64,000 nucleotides of DNA from Phorcus lineatus (GCA_921293015.1 OV121088.1:29425645-29489644); one strand, 5' to 3'. Numbered from the stretch's first letter, positions 49,101 to 58,594 are shown. The notes: generated from the sequence alone by a model not told the origin. A program made the numbers and translations.

Positions 49101-52100
49101 TATACTTCATATTTTATGGGCAAGTCTGATCCATGATCATGTTCATCAATCCTATGGGGTTGAAAAAGAATGACCTTCACAGCTCATGTTCCATTATGGG
49201 GGTACAAATGAGCATACTTATGGTTAAAGTGTATGACTGTTAGATCTCAATACACCATTGACAACTATCAGTGAGTGTCCACCGGTGTGAAGGGCTGATA
49301 TACTTATGGTTAAAGTGTATGACTGTTAGATCTCAATACACCATTGACAACTATCAGTGAGTGTCCACCGGTGTGAAGGGCTGATATACTTATGGTTAAA
49401 GTGTATGACTGTTAGATCTCAATACACCATTTACAACTATCATTGAGTGTCCACCGGTGTGAAGGGCTGATATACTTATGGTCAAAGTGTATGACTGTTA
49501 GATCTCAATACACCCTTGACAACTATCAGTGAGTGTCCATCGGTGTGAAGGGCTGATATACTTATGGTTAAAGTGTATGACTGTTAGATCTCAATACACC
49601 CTTGACAACTATCAGTGAGTGTCCATCGGTGTGAAGGGCTGATATACTTATGGTTAAAGTGTTTGACTGTTAGATCTCAATACACCCTTGACAACTATCA
49701 GTGAGTGTCCATCGGTGTGAAGGGCTCGTATAGGATGATTTGCACCTTTTACACTGTTCTTCTTCCTTCTGAAAACAAAGTTTCTTAGTCAATTCTCCTC
49801 ACAAACTCTTAAAAGTCATTGAATGTGTCACAAACTAAATGCATTGACTCTTCTTTCATTTCATCAGGAGTTGTTTCCTACATGTTTCATACCAGTTTCT
49901 TTGACTACAATAATCTTCTTGGTTGATCAAGAAGGTCACTTGTCAAGAACCAGAACCCAGATCTGAAAAACACTCTTGGCGCTAACATTAATTTGTCATA
50001 ACAGTCTTGTTCGTATTTATTTAGCTGAAGGATTTTTGGCTAAATGTTAACAGTTGAGGTAATTTGCAAGATAAGATATATCGTACTTCTATAAATTTTA
50101 AGGGAGTTTATCCCTAAAGGGTATGCAAATGTCCACAGGGCCCCTCTAAAGACTACACAGTTGCCAATATTAGTATGGTACTTCTTAGTAAGTGAGCTAT
50201 GAATTTACAAGCACTGTACCATTGTTTATTTTTAAATGTCTGTTTGAGATGCCATTGGCATGGACAAACCTCTAGGCATTTCTGTTCTTTTTTTACAGGA
50301 GCTGGAGAAGAGCCTTAGGAGTCGTCACATTGAAGATATGAAGGCCACTGCTGCAGCTCATAAAGCGACAGTCGAGAGCATCAAGGAGCAGGCAGACAGG
50401 GCCAGACTCACAGAGCTCTCAGAACTGGCTGAAAAACACAAGCAGGCTCTTGGTAGGTTATGGTTTAACTTCAGACTAACCTGTCGTTAAAAACACAGAG
50501 GTCCTTTTGAAAAACAAAATTAAAATTGAAGCTGAAGTTGAAGTTGAATTGAACTTATAGCTGTTGGTAGTGAGTGAGTTATTGTTTAACGCCGCTATAG
50601 CTGTTGGTAAGTTTCTGACAAAATGACCTAACATTCAAGGACAAGCACATGAAATATAGTAGATATAACAAGAAGTGTTTGATGTTGCAGACTCTTTGAG
50701 AGAGGAGCTGATGAACTCCAAGCTGGAGGAGTTGGAGAGAGTTCAAGAGGAGCATCAGGCCGAGATCCGGGCCGCTCGTATGGAGCTGGAAAGAGCCGTT
50801 GAGATCACAAAACAGAAGGTGGGTCCCGTGACTCCCGTCTAGTCTTATCTTCCCTTCCAAATAACCAAAACATTGGTAGAAACTCTTTAGCGTTTTTCCA
50901 GTGCACCCCGCTTCATCAGGGTATATAATCAGCATGGTAATAACAATCCCCTGATCTTCAGAGGATTTCCTTGCTTCACTTATGAATAAGCAGCCAATGA
51001 AATGCCTATAAAACAATATAGGCTGCACCTTGGTGAGAGTACCTATGAGTCACCAGCTGATAGCCTTAGATGACAAATTTGGTGAAGGCATTCAGGATAT
51101 TGTATAAAACATGTGCATAAATATACTCTAATGGATAAGAATGAACTTAAAAAACAAATTGGAGCTACTTTCTGTTATTGTTTTTTAACCAAGAAGCTAA
51201 GTTGACAGCCGTTGGCATTCCTGTTTTCCTGGTTATTATCATGTTGGTTTATGGGTTTATACAACTGGTTTAATGAATTTATTTGATAACAACCCATTCA
51301 TTTGCCCTTTGATTGAATCTGAAGATTCAAAACATATTGTAAAGAAAAGGAATAGAAAAAAACATAGTATGCTGTATGTAAGTGAGTCACAATCTTCATT
51401 ATTTGAAATAGGAAGGTCCTTTTTGTAAGGAAGATTCAAAACATATTGTAAAGAAAAGGAATAGAAAAAAACATAGTATGCTGTATGTAAGTGAGTCACA
51501 ATCTTCATTATTTGAAATAGGAAGGTCCTTTTCAAACTTCTTTCTTATCATTATCAGGAATGTGAAAACATTTTAGAAATAATTTAGAAATTCCTGCAAA
51601 GTTCATTAAAAAGAAATTTGGATGCTTACCGATAATTATCACCAGATCAAAGCAACCTTGCCTCATTTTTATCAACAAAACCACTTTAAATGATTTCCAT
51701 AACAAAGATTATGTTTTGTTTTCAAGGACCGAGATCATGGTATGAGGATTGAAGAACTTCAAGGGGAAATAACTCAGAGGGAACGTCATGTCAAGAACTT
51801 ATCAGAAGAAATCCGCAAGTTACAGAAGGAAATTGATCACTTACAGAAAGAAATTGCTTCCAAAGGGAAAGAAATTCTAAAAGTCAGAAGTGATGCAAAT
51901 AACAAAATCAAGTAAGATTGGTTTCTTCATTTAAATTTTTTTACATCATGTCTGCATTGGATGCAGTATTTTTGTACAAAAAAAGATGTTTTAAGAAGAT
52001 TATGGGAAAATGAGGTTTTGTAGATCCTTAAAAATCAAAGAGGCTGAAATTTCACAGCAGCTCCTGTTGTCACTTGTAACAGAAAGAACATAACAAACAG

Positions 52101-55100
52101 GAGCAAAGATTCCATATGCTTTTTCATACTTTGACTAACTCAAGCTTTATTTGTAAACTCTTCAGCTTCAGAATCTATTTGTACCAAAACCATTCAGAAT
52201 TGCCTTTGACATAAAATCATTCATTGCCCAGTGACTAAAGACTATCAATCCTAGAATATGCTTGGATCTGGAGATAATGGAATGAAATTGCTGCTAGTTA
52301 ATCTGAGAATTGAGATATCATGGTACTTCTTTCCATAGATCAAACATTACTTCAATCAGACACCATTCTTTGATAACCATGAGCTCAAAAGCAGCTTAAG
52401 AGAATAGGACCTTAATAACCAAATCTATGCTCAGTAATCAGTAGTGAACATCTCCTACAGACACAGAGAGGAGCATCTGAACAGAGAACACGAGACCCAG
52501 ATAAACAACCTGTCTGCCGACCACATTCGCGAGACTCAGGACATGGTCGCCCAGTTCAAGGTGGCCCAGGACCTTCTCAAGGACAAGATCTCCTCTCTGC
52601 AGATAGAGTAAGTACTAGGCAGGCTCATCAAACCTTTCAGTGCTTTATGGTCGGTTGTTTGAGATGCCAGTTTCTTTGAAACGATATTAGTTTGTTGCCA
52701 GCAAAAGTGTATTCAAAGAGAAATTTATGCTTCTTGGAATATGAGAAGGCAAGATTTTTTGATAACTTTTTTTTATATATATATAAAATACACATCTCTC
52801 AGTTTAAGCTTGATACTTCAGGTGGCCTGATCTTGCTTTCTTATGTATACTACTTGTTAATGCCCTGAAAACATCACTAGGAATAGTTTGCAAGTTACTA
52901 AAACTGGTAGAATCAAGTGTGAGTACCATTGAAACTTGTATCTTGGCTGAATGGCTTTCAAATATCATTTGGACAATCTTCCAAATATAAACTCTCACTC
53001 TTTGACCATTTGCAGTTAGATTTTAACTGTAATTTTCACAACAATATGGCAAGGAAACCACAAGAACAAGTTCTATTTCAAGATCTTGAAACGGGAGAAG
53101 AACTGTAAACCTAGACCAGATATTGATAGTGTTCATCCTAGTATCTCAGTAACTCACTAGTGATACCATAGACATTTCATAGATAAGCATCAACAGTACT
53201 TCACTGTTGGTCAAAATGGCGCCCTCCATTCTCAACAGGATGTGTTTACTGACCACTCAAAAAGACTTTGGATTCCCAGAATGAGCTACTCGGCTGGAAG
53301 TGGAGGTATAGGAAAACCTGAGAGCAGAAATACTCTCAAAATGTTCGCCCTCTTTAGGTTTCAAGAGCAACTTCACAGTTGGTTTTCCCCTATACTTGAG
53401 TAATCAAACTGATATTCATTCCACTTGGGGCCTTAATGTCTATCTACAGACACTGTTTTTTTTTTATGGAAATTATGATTCTCTCTATGGGTATGCAAAA
53501 TATTTTATAATTATGTATTATTATTATCAGCAGTAGTAGTAGTATATCTTGATATTATTTTATATCTTAAGAGGAAACCCAAACTCATTTCAAGCGGCCC
53601 TAGAATTACAACCTTTTTTCTCTCCAATACAAATCCACTTGAAATTTTTATTAAAAAAGCACCAACTTAAATTCAAGAGGATCTCATACGTAATTATTCT
53701 ATAATGAGAAAGCTAATTAACCTCTCTAGTCAATATGTCCAATTGAAGTAATTAAAGTTGACAAGTATATTACAAACCACAAACTACTCAAAATTACTTG
53801 AGTTATCACTTTGTATATCTCCGTTTGACACTGGACATCTACCCCTTCCTGTTATCGTACACATTAACAGTGAGTGTGTCCGTCAGAGTGAACAACTTCT
53901 CATGGTGTTGGGTTTCTTCCTCGGCATATCTGTTGGCATCAACTCAAACAGTAATTAGAAATAGATGCCATTGAGATAGTGAACAAATGTGATATTATAT
54001 TTCGGATCAACCAACTGCATTAGTACAAATAGTGTAGAAGTAAGCTGTTTGAACGGTTGGTGTTCTTGATAGTTGTCTGATTTATAGATTTTTAGGGTTT
54101 GGGTTAAAATCTTGCTAAAGACTTGATCCAAAAAAGTAATTTTCACTTTGCCCTAATTTAACAAGGTGAACATTGTTCTATTTGAATGTCCAACTTGCTT
54201 GTTTTCCTTCCAAACTTCAAAACAATGTTACAAATTAAGAATGTCTAATCAGGTTTTGTCTGTTGTCTACTGACGTGATTTCTGAAGAAATGTAGAGCAA
54301 AATAGTAATAGATGTTCTTGTAAAGTTGTAAACCATTTTGTAAGTCAAAATCAGTTCTTGAGATAAAAAATTTGGTCTTTTCAAAATAAACATACCTCTT
54401 TTTGCAAGAATAAAAAAAATTTTGAATCTGAAATGACCTTTGCTGGAGAAAGCAGCCCCACCACCCCCTTTGAAAAATATTTCTATACATAGAGTGCACT
54501 TAAAATGGGTGAACAAATCTTATACAGGTATAAAGCCCCCACCCTCCTCCTAGATGTACCAATAAAAGATTTATCAAGTAGAAAACTGAGAAACTTGGTT
54601 TAGGAGGATATCTTTTTCACAGTATAATCTGTGGTGCTGTTGATAGGTTGATGGAGGCGGAGGAGAGGTACAGAGATCGTGAGTCCAGACCAGAAGATCT
54701 GGAACTTATACAGCAGCTTCGGGAAGCAATAGCGGAGAGGGAACAGAGACTCAAAGAGATCATGGTGGGTAGACCAACACTTAGACTAAAATTTTAATGA
54801 TTTACTGTTTCTTCATCCAAAATATTTTTCTTTGGGCTCCTAATTTCATATTATTGTGTATTCAGTCAATCTAGACTTGCTGAATGTGGAACTAGACTGT
54901 ATAAAAGGCTCCTTTAGTAACACAGTCATGAAGCAGGACAAACCAACACTCACTGTAGTCATTATCATATTGGTGATGAAAATGTTTGAACTCAAAAGGT
55001 GGAAGCTCTCATAAAATGTTTACATCCTGTTTGGTTTTTTCTTCAGGAAATAATGCTTTTGTATGCCTAGGAATAACTTTTGATTTTAAGAGTTTATTTC

Positions 55101-56103
55101 ATAAAGGATGAAAACCATCATATTTCTTAGAAATGAAGAATTCCCAAAATAGAACACATATGTAATATAGTTACGTTTAGTATCACACTTTCTACGATAT
55201 TACGATGTCTTGTGGGATTAGAGTCCACAACCTCAGAGGAAACTTGTCACGCCTGATGGGTAAGCTGTGTGTCCAGTCAGTGTTCTATTTGAGATAGTGA
55301 GAAGCAAATGTAACGTTTGATAATTGATCTCCAGGATGAGAAGCGGTTCTACCAGCTAGAGCTTGTGAACAGAGAAACCAACTTCAACAAAGTCTTCAAC
55401 TCCAGCCCAAATGTCGGTGTTCTTAACCCTCTTTCTGTCAAGGTAGGTCTTTGTGTTCTGTTCGTGATCGGAATAAACTATTTATAACTTGTCGTAAACT
55501 ACTTGATTGGATTGTATGAAACCAAGCTCACACAATATTTGTCCACAGTTGCAGCAATGCTCTGCTCAAGATCAAGAACTTGAATGTACAGAAATTTAAT
55601 GTTGTATTGTGTGTATTAGGAACGACCTTGTTGCTCTTATTCAATAATGATTGTGCTTATAGCATCCAGTGGGTGACAATAGTCTTAGGAATTCTTCCAA
55701 GAGCTTTCTTTACCCTTTGATGAAAATAGTGCAAATGTCTCTTCCCAAGTTTTAGCTGTTAATTTGAAAGATCTGAACTAAAGAAAACATTTGAATAATT
55801 ATCAAAATTTAAACAATATTCTGTACATGTTATGGCAATCCATAGCTAAAATACAGGCCTGTTTTGATCAGCGAAAATTTTGAATTTTAACAACCTTATT
55901 CATGATCCACTGCTTAATTGTCTGTTTGCTATTTGCAGAAGAGGAAAGGAGAGAAGAACCCATCTAAACACATGAGTGCTCCCAGTCTCTCTGGCAACAA
56001 CCCCCGTCTCGAGCCCCTCCCGGGCTCCCCCCTCCATGAGGGTAACCTCAACCCGGTCAGACCGCTCCCACAACCGGCCTTCACCAAGAAGTTTGTCAAA
56101 TAG
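25040..56103 (+). CDS. FAM184A: FAM184-type coiled-coil gene, 3' ten coding exons (5' part not visible)
   Basis: Ten exons (25040-25161, 26051-26201, 26681-26893, 50299-50452, 50691-50818, 51727-51911, 52461-52607, 54647-54764, 55335-55442, 55939-56103) join in phase to 1491 nt, that is 496 residues plus TAG. The product is almost entirely coiled coil, rich in E, K, Q, R and L. It ends in the conserved FAM184 signature: RPEDLELI, an FYQLELVNRETNFNKVFN block, SPNVGVLNPL, a basic KRKGEK stretch, SAPSLS and a proline-rich tail ending KKFVK. Vertebrate FAM184A is, as I recall, about 1,100 residues, so roughly the first half is absent here. Molecular function is poorly known, so none is assigned. 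The first visible exon follows an acceptor site and begins in phase 0, so it is internal. Whether this is an A- or B-type orthologue, or the single invertebrate member, needs a tree. Confidence 0.85.
26051..26201 (+). CDS. FAM184A: FAM184 exon B
   Basis: Acceptor gctgttgcag| and donor aaacag|gtgggt bound 151 nt. The first base completes the codon split with exon A. It encodes SECKKLREEVVEQKDDERK, then SALTQLSHLKEEELQNVR, then TRIADLQKQ, a heptad-rich coiled coil. Confidence 0.9.
26681..26893 (+). CDS. FAM184A: FAM184 exon C
   Basis: Acceptor ttccttgcag| and donor aacatg|gtgagt bound 213 nt in phase 0 (71 codons). It encodes ISLLTQSIQQSENKSSTVID, then a highly charged helix with EAEAERRRLEREMMEAAKNY and a second block EQLRLLEDSKNSENM. 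The donor opens the 23.4-kb intron. Confidence 0.9.
28481..28806. repeat. Near-perfect 163-bp tandem duplication
   Basis: 28481-28643 and 28644-28806 are consecutive copies, differing only near the end of the second (ccatttt versus ccatttg). The near-identity points to a very recent duplication or to assembly of allelic copies in tandem. Confidence 0.9.
29526..29874. mobile_element. TTAA-flanked MITE, 341 bp
   Basis: The element 29530-29870 begins AGGGGCATTGGCATGCTTTT and ends with an imperfect inverted copy (AGGGGCAGTAGCACATTTTT when read on the other strand). TTAA stands immediately outside each end (29526-29529, 29871-29874). TTAA duplication is characteristic of piggyBac and Kolobok transposons, so it is probably a non-autonomous derivative of one of these. 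A related element is at 58595-58930. Confidence 0.8.
32699..32855. mobile_element. Small MITE with 11-bp perfect terminal inverted repeats
   Basis: The ends GATTGGGAAAG and CTTTCCCAATC are perfect inverted repeats. A second internal pair, atgggccatt and aatggcccat, also folds. It has no coding capacity and I saw no clear target duplication. A diverged sister is at 15953-16104. Confidence 0.75.
34325..34555 (+). mobile_element. SINE copy lacking the tRNA head
   Basis: It aligns with the body of the SINE at 14404-14716 from ctttgtctg through ctattctacaggcagtaagg, aatatcagcacagtaccaccca, ccacaatagtgt, agccgtgatataagtgaaatactctta and the final ccaaaatcacct. The tRNA-like 5' part is missing, as expected for 5' truncation during retrotransposition. 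Confidence 0.7.
35375..35950. repeat. 80-bp tandem repeat, about 7 units, each with a hairpin
   Basis: The phrase gggtatgtacaatgtcatga starts at 35393, 35472, 35552, 35632, 35712, 35792 and (as ggatatgta) 35872, giving an 80-bp period. Every unit contains atgtcatg-agaa-catgacat, an 8-bp stem with a 4-base loop. The outer units are more diverged than the inner ones. Decayed fragments continue to about 36010. Confidence 0.9.
36506..36592 (+). pseudogene. Reverse-transcriptase remnant of a LINE
   Basis: A short frame encodes SGVLQGCIFSPLLFLSVT before a stop at 36590. This resembles the conserved segment of non-LTR reverse transcriptases that precedes the catalytic YADD motif (a G-V-x-Q-G-x-x-L/F-S-P-x-L-F pattern). 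The catalytic motif is not found downstream, so this is a small decayed fragment. Confidence 0.6.
37102..37289. repeat. 27-bp GA-rich tandem repeat, about 7 units
   Basis: The unit gagaagaaataagaagagtg plus agaagga repeats seven times, the last copy being truncated. All purines lie on one strand apart from a few T. As 27 is divisible by three, several frames on both strands stay open (for example repeats of KSEKERRNK). These frames are by-products. Confidence 0.9.
38547..40100. mobile_element. 1.54-kb non-autonomous DNA transposon, copy 1
   Basis: The element 38553-40094 has terminal inverted repeats CATACATGGCATA / TATGCCATGTATG. It is flanked by the 6-bp direct repeat TGTTGT (38547-38552, 40095-40100). 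The left subterminal region has three units of an aatgggggttttt motif. The right end has several cgggt / acccg blocks. A central CpG-rich stretch (about 39100-40000) is shared with copy 2 at over 90% identity by eye. A frame starting MYENTTPDCQSKF at 39341 is open for 66 codons here but broken in copy 2, so no transposase can be claimed. A 6-bp duplication fits Dada, IS3EU or Polinton-type integration among known groups, without deciding between them. Confidence 0.85.
40270..40700. mobile_element. Probable MITE with cggttcgg-type inverted repeats
   Basis: Inner repeats ttttcggttcgtacc (near 40369) and the inverted ataccgaaccgaaaa (near 40657) lie towards the ends of a CpG-containing block. 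Further ttcagttcggtg and gtaccgaacc blocks lie outside them. This matches a widespread class of short elements built from ggttcggta motifs. The exact termini and target duplication were not resolved. Confidence 0.45.
42675..43150. repeat. 85-bp tandem repeat, about 5-6 units, with one inverted fragment
   Basis: The phrase gttgcagctgatgataaatg starts at about 42681, 42766, 42850, 42937 and 43022, with a period of 84-87 bp. At 43073-43102 a piece of the unit (tacagattttaggtttggtc plus tatcata) appears in reverse orientation. A direct partial unit then follows (cagctgaggataactggata). Units are moderately diverged. Confidence 0.8.
43757..45119. mobile_element. Interspersed element with TAGCTCATCAG ends and a 145-bp tandem core
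   Basis: It opens TAGCTCATCAGGTCTGAAAG and a gtccgtccatccgtccgtc block. It closes with CTGATGAGCTA (45093-45103), the inverse of the first 11 bases, then agagcc-cat-ggctct, a 6-bp-stem hairpin followed by a T run. Between them lie about eight 145-bp units; gtgaccccatgacccc-type phrases start at 43939, 44084, 44229, 44374, 44521, 44666, 44812 and 44957. I recognise the gtccg-rich head and gag-cta tail as a common marine-mollusc repeat type, but its transposition class is unclear to me. No protein is encoded; the short minus-strand frames repeat with the core. Confidence 0.8.
45497..45566 (-). mobile_element. 54-bp truncated SINE-tail insertion with 8-bp target duplication
   Basis: The insert 45505-45558 starts gtgagttattgtttaacacc, the reverse complement of a typical mollusc SINE 3' tail. 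It is flanked by TTAATTGA on both sides (45497-45504, 45559-45566), as expected of severe 5' truncation during target-primed reverse transcription. Confidence 0.65.
45882..47407. mobile_element. 1.51-kb non-autonomous DNA transposon, copy 2
   Basis: The element 45888-47401 has the same terminal inverted repeats as 38553-40094 (CATACATGGCATA). It carries a different 6-bp flanking repeat, CATAGC (45882-45887, 47402-47407), which confirms independent insertion. It has four rather than three aatgggggttttt subterminal units, an extra cgggtacg block at the right end, and several small deletions in the AT-rich left half. Both copies sit in the same FAM184 intron, in the same orientation, about 7.3 kb apart. 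Confidence 0.88.
49216..49731. repeat. 86-bp tandem repeat, 6 units
   Basis: acttatggttaaagtgtatg starts at 49216 and repeats every 86 bp (49302, 49388, 49474, 49560, 49646). Units differ at only a few positions, for example accattgac versus acccttgac and ccaccggtg versus ccatcggtg. The array is recent and lies about 570 bp upstream of exon D. Confidence 0.93.
50299..50452 (+). CDS. FAM184A: FAM184 exon D
   Basis: Acceptor tttttacag|gag and donor ctcttg|gtaggt bound 154 nt, starting in phase 0 and leaving one base. It encodes ELEKSLRSRHIEDMKATAAA, then TVESIKEQADRARLTELSEL and AEKHKQAL, all coiled coil. Confidence 0.9.
50556..50609 (-). mobile_element. 26-bp SINE-tail insertion with 14-bp target duplication
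   Basis: The direct repeat tatagctgttggta (50556-50569 and 50596-50609) brackets only 26 bp (50570-50595), gtgagtgagttattgtttaa plus cgccgc. This is the same SINE tail as at 45505 in the same reverse orientation. It sits in the short 238-bp intron between exons D and E, 82 bp before the exon E acceptor. Confidence 0.8.
50691..50818 (+). CDS. FAM184A: FAM184 exon E
   Basis: Acceptor gatgttgcag| and donor cagaag|gtgggt bound 128 nt. The first two bases complete the codon split with exon D. It encodes DSLREELMNSKLEELERVQE, then EHQAEIRAARMELERAVEIT and KQK. The MELERAxEI-KQK stretch followed by DxDH in the next exon resembles vertebrate FAM184A as I remember it. Confidence 0.9.
51321..51537. 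repeat. 109-bp tandem duplication in the intron between exons E and F
   Basis: gaagattcaaaacatattgt starts at 51321 and again at 51430, and the two copies are essentially identical to the end of caggtcctttt-type sequence near 51533. The duplication is recent. Confidence 0.88.
51727..51911 (+). CDS. FAM184A: FAM184 exon F
   Basis: Acceptor gttttcaag|gac and donor atcaa|gtaaga bound 185 nt, phase 0 in and two bases left over. It encodes DRDHGMRIEELQGEITQRER, then HVKNLSEEIRKLQKEIDHLQ and a third block KEIASKGKEILKVRSDANNK. Regular KEI heptads mark a strong coiled coil. The codons are more AT-rich than in neighbouring exons. Confidence 0.9.
52461..52607 (+). CDS. FAM184A: FAM184 exon G
   Basis: Acceptor tctcctacag| and donor ataga|gtaagt bound 147 nt, with both boundaries splitting codons after the second base. 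It encodes HREEHLNREHETQINNLSAD, then HIRETQDMVAQFKVAQDLLK and DKISSLQIE. Confidence 0.9.
52608..54646 (+). other. 2-kb intron between exons G and H
   Basis: AT-rich with a short TA run near 52768. No further exon or clear mobile element was seen. The small ORFs inside lack recognisable domains. Confidence 0.6.
54647..54764 (+). CDS. FAM184A: FAM184 exon H
   Basis: Acceptor gttgatag|gttg and donor atcatg|gtgggt bound 118 nt. The first base completes the Glu codon split with exon G. It encodes LMEAEERYRDRESRPEDLEL, then IQQLREAIAEREQRLKEIM. The RESRPEDL segment followed by an E-R-x-Q/D repeat is a conserved FAM184 feature. Confidence 0.9.
55335..55442 (+). CDS. FAM184A: FAM184 exon I (signature motif)
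   Basis: Acceptor gatctccag|gat and donor gtcaag|gtaggt bound 108 nt (36 codons, phase 0 at both ends). It encodes DEKRFYQLELVNRETNFNKV followed by FNSSPNVGVLNPLSVK. This is the most diagnostic segment of the FAM184 family and the main basis for the assignment. Confidence 0.93.
55939..56103 (+). CDS. FAM184A: FAM184 terminal coding exon J
   Basis: Acceptor tatttgcag|aag opens 165 nt ending at TAG (56101-56103). It encodes a basic KRKGEKNPSKH stretch, MSAPSLSGNNPRLEPLPGSP, then LHEGNLNPVRPLPQPAFTKK and FVK. It is a low-complexity, proline- and serine-rich tail, in contrast to the coiled coil before it, and is GC-rich. The last 15 coding bases recur 83 bp downstream in the 3' UTR. Confidence 0.9.
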   Translation, partial: KRKGEKNPSKHMSAPSLSGNNPRLEPLPGSPLHEGNLNPVRPLPQPAFTKKFVK

Positions 56104-56960
56104 TCAATACCTTTCATCATCTTGTCACTATGTCCATCAGCTTACTTTCATCAAAATCAACTTCCAAAAAGAAGTTTGTCAAAAAGTCAAAACTGTTCAT
56201 CTTAAATTTCATTATTCTTGTCCATGAGCCATCTTCATCAATATCCACACCAAACTCATCTTTACCATGGTATCATGGAATCATCAATGTCAAGAATTGT
56301 TAAGAATCGTTATCATTTGCATCATCTATCAACCAACGCTCATCAAGATATTCCCAATATACACCCTCAAATAGTCAGCGTATTCAAGTAGTATCCTGCC
56401 TCATTTTGAATTCAACAGATCGTTTAATGTACACAGAGTTTGGTAAAGTAATCTATCCAAAAGAATTCTTCAAATTAAGTGTCTTTCAGCCATTTCGATA
56501 TCCTGCTTTCAATAAGGAATTTGTTAAATGCTTAACCTCAACCAACACACACGACTTGGTCCTTCTAATGTTAATTTGCAAAGATTGAGAAACAGTGTTG
56601 TCTAATGTAATCTCATATCTCCTCATCTCAGAATCTCAGCTCTCGTCATGAAATATCAATGACCGAGGGATCTTGACTGACAATATGACTGACATAGTTT
56701 TGTTGAAATGAAGTTTGAAGGCATAATTGTACATTATTCTATAAGACTAAAATAAAATCCGAAGAAATATGTTTGCCTGTGTTGCAATCAAACATAAATG
56801 CCGCAGGAATATCAATTCGAGTTCCATTTCCACTAAAATTGCCATGGTTAAATTGTCATGAGTCATGACATAAAATCAGTCTTATATGTCATGGAATATG
56901 TCTCTATTTCATGTAAGAGTTTCCTCTCTTTTCTTCCACAAATAAACTCAACTCAATGCT
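56104..56960 (+). other. FAM184 3' UTR with candidate poly(A) signals
   Basis: Downstream of the stop codon two AATAAA hexamers occur, at 56751-56756 and 56941-56946. Either could end the transcript. Segments at 56169-56203 and about 56510 resemble the end of the coding region. The true cleavage site cannot be fixed from sequence alone, and further AATAAA-like sites exist downstream. Confidence 0.5.
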
Positions 56961-57803
56961 GTTTAATGGGTTGTTTCCATTTTTTGTCGTCATATCCAAT
57001 GTAATTATCTCGTGTACATTGCTTGTCATTAAGGATGGATTGTATAGAACCCTTGCTCACTAGGGCGGTAAATATATTTACATAAATAATTTATTTATTT
57101 TGATATCATGTACATTATGTATTATCATCAATGTGTAGAAAACAATTGTATAAAAATGTTAGATATTTATACACCAAATTATGATGGTAGGCTTCTTATG
57201 TAACTAGCAATATGTAGTCAGTATAGGATATAAATAACATTTAAAAGATGTTGCAAGTTTGTTGTGTGAGTTCTGAATATACCATAAAATGAACACAGAC
57301 ATTTCCTAATGCTTTTAAAAATTATAAATTCAGGAAATTCATGGCATAAGTTCATGGTATATGAACAGTGATAGTTATTTTTTAACCAGCAAAGTTAATT
57401 ATCTTTATGACATTTAAGTCCATTTCAACCAATTTTCATAATACAAGCCTTAATTTAAACTGAGATCAAATAATCTGTACATGTATATCAGCCCACAATT
57501 TGAAGCACTCATAAAATGGCCGTAAGCCAATATCATTCTATAAGCAATCATATCCAAAACTTCAAAATCCAGGCCCAAATGAAGCTGATGTGTAGATGCA
57601 TATGTTTGCAGTGGTGTGACTATGCTATGCGTTTGGGTTTGTTTCCAAGTTATACACTCCAAGAGTTATATTACCTGAGGTAGTGAAACTACATTGTGCT
57701 GTGTGCCTTACCCTCAAGTGCTGCTGTCAGTTCCGTCTCTGTTTGTTCCATCGTAACCATATTCTTGTTCAACTCTGTGTGAATAATTTAAGTGTATTAA
57801 AGG

Positions 57804-57990
57804 GGAACCATCGTCATTTGAAAAATTCCCTGAATTTTAAAATTGTTTAAAACCAGAGTATTTAAATGTACCAGTGTTACATTATCTGTTGGTGAAATCA
57901 AAAGAGATATTGCTTATAACCAGTATGGAAGGATTGCTTTGGGATGAGACTTATCAAAAAAGATTGTGAAAAATAATCCTGTCCCTTTGA
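57804..57990. mobile_element. Possible third TTAA-type MITE, poorly preserved
   Basis: It begins TTAAAGGGGAACCATCGTC and closes with a loosely inverted cctgtccctttga-ttttaa. The ends share aaaggg only, so membership with 29526-29874 and 58595-58930 is tentative. Confidence 0.3.
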
Positions 57991-58594
57991 TTTTAAAGCA
58001 CCAATAGATTAAAAAAGGGACTCTTACAATAGTTTTTAGAACTGATTATTCCCCTGTAAGTGATGTCCTATTGTTCTCATTTTGCTGAGACATAAAGTGC
58101 CAATTCATTAATGAACAGGTGTACCAATGACACCTTTTGTGAGGTATCCTATGAAACAATCAGTCTTTGTTAGTTGTCTATACGTTTAAGTGACAAATAT
58201 TAGAAATTCAGATTGTAAATGGGAGAAACAGATGGAAAGTGATAAGAAAACTTTAATAGTGATTTATTCAATCAGTATTTTCTTATTTTAATGACACGTG
58301 GTGTATTATCAGTATTTTATGTTGTAATACACAATGCTTGCCCTATTGCTAAAAGGCATTGACCTCCCGTCCATGTTAACCCTTTTTATTTCGATGCATC
58401 AGTATTTATTCTGAACCTGTTGATCATATTATTTTTGTCAAGTGTTACCATGACAAAGTATGCAACATGCCGTTATACAATTATTTTTTTTTAATTTTGT
58501 ATGAATTATCTGCTGTTTATGCAATTCAAGGTCTCTTTCCTCACTCTTGTATTAAAATTTGTTTTGAAGTACTTCAATTTGTGCCTTCTGAATC

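Larger units (their letters stand above)
26894..50298 (+). other. 23.4-kb FAM184 intron, expanded by repeats
   Basis: Between exons C and D, whose phases match directly, no further coiled-coil exon was recognised. The intron contains two copies of a 1.5-kb transposon, a TTAA-flanked MITE, a small GATTGGGAAAG MITE, a headless SINE, a reverse-transcriptase scrap, an element with a 145-bp tandem core, at least four other tandem arrays and a SINE-tail insertion. Stretches not named separately (for example 27.0-28.4, 30.0-32.6, 33.0-34.3, 37.4-38.5, 40.7-42.6 and 47.4-49.2 kb) show nothing I can identify. Confidence 0.7.
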
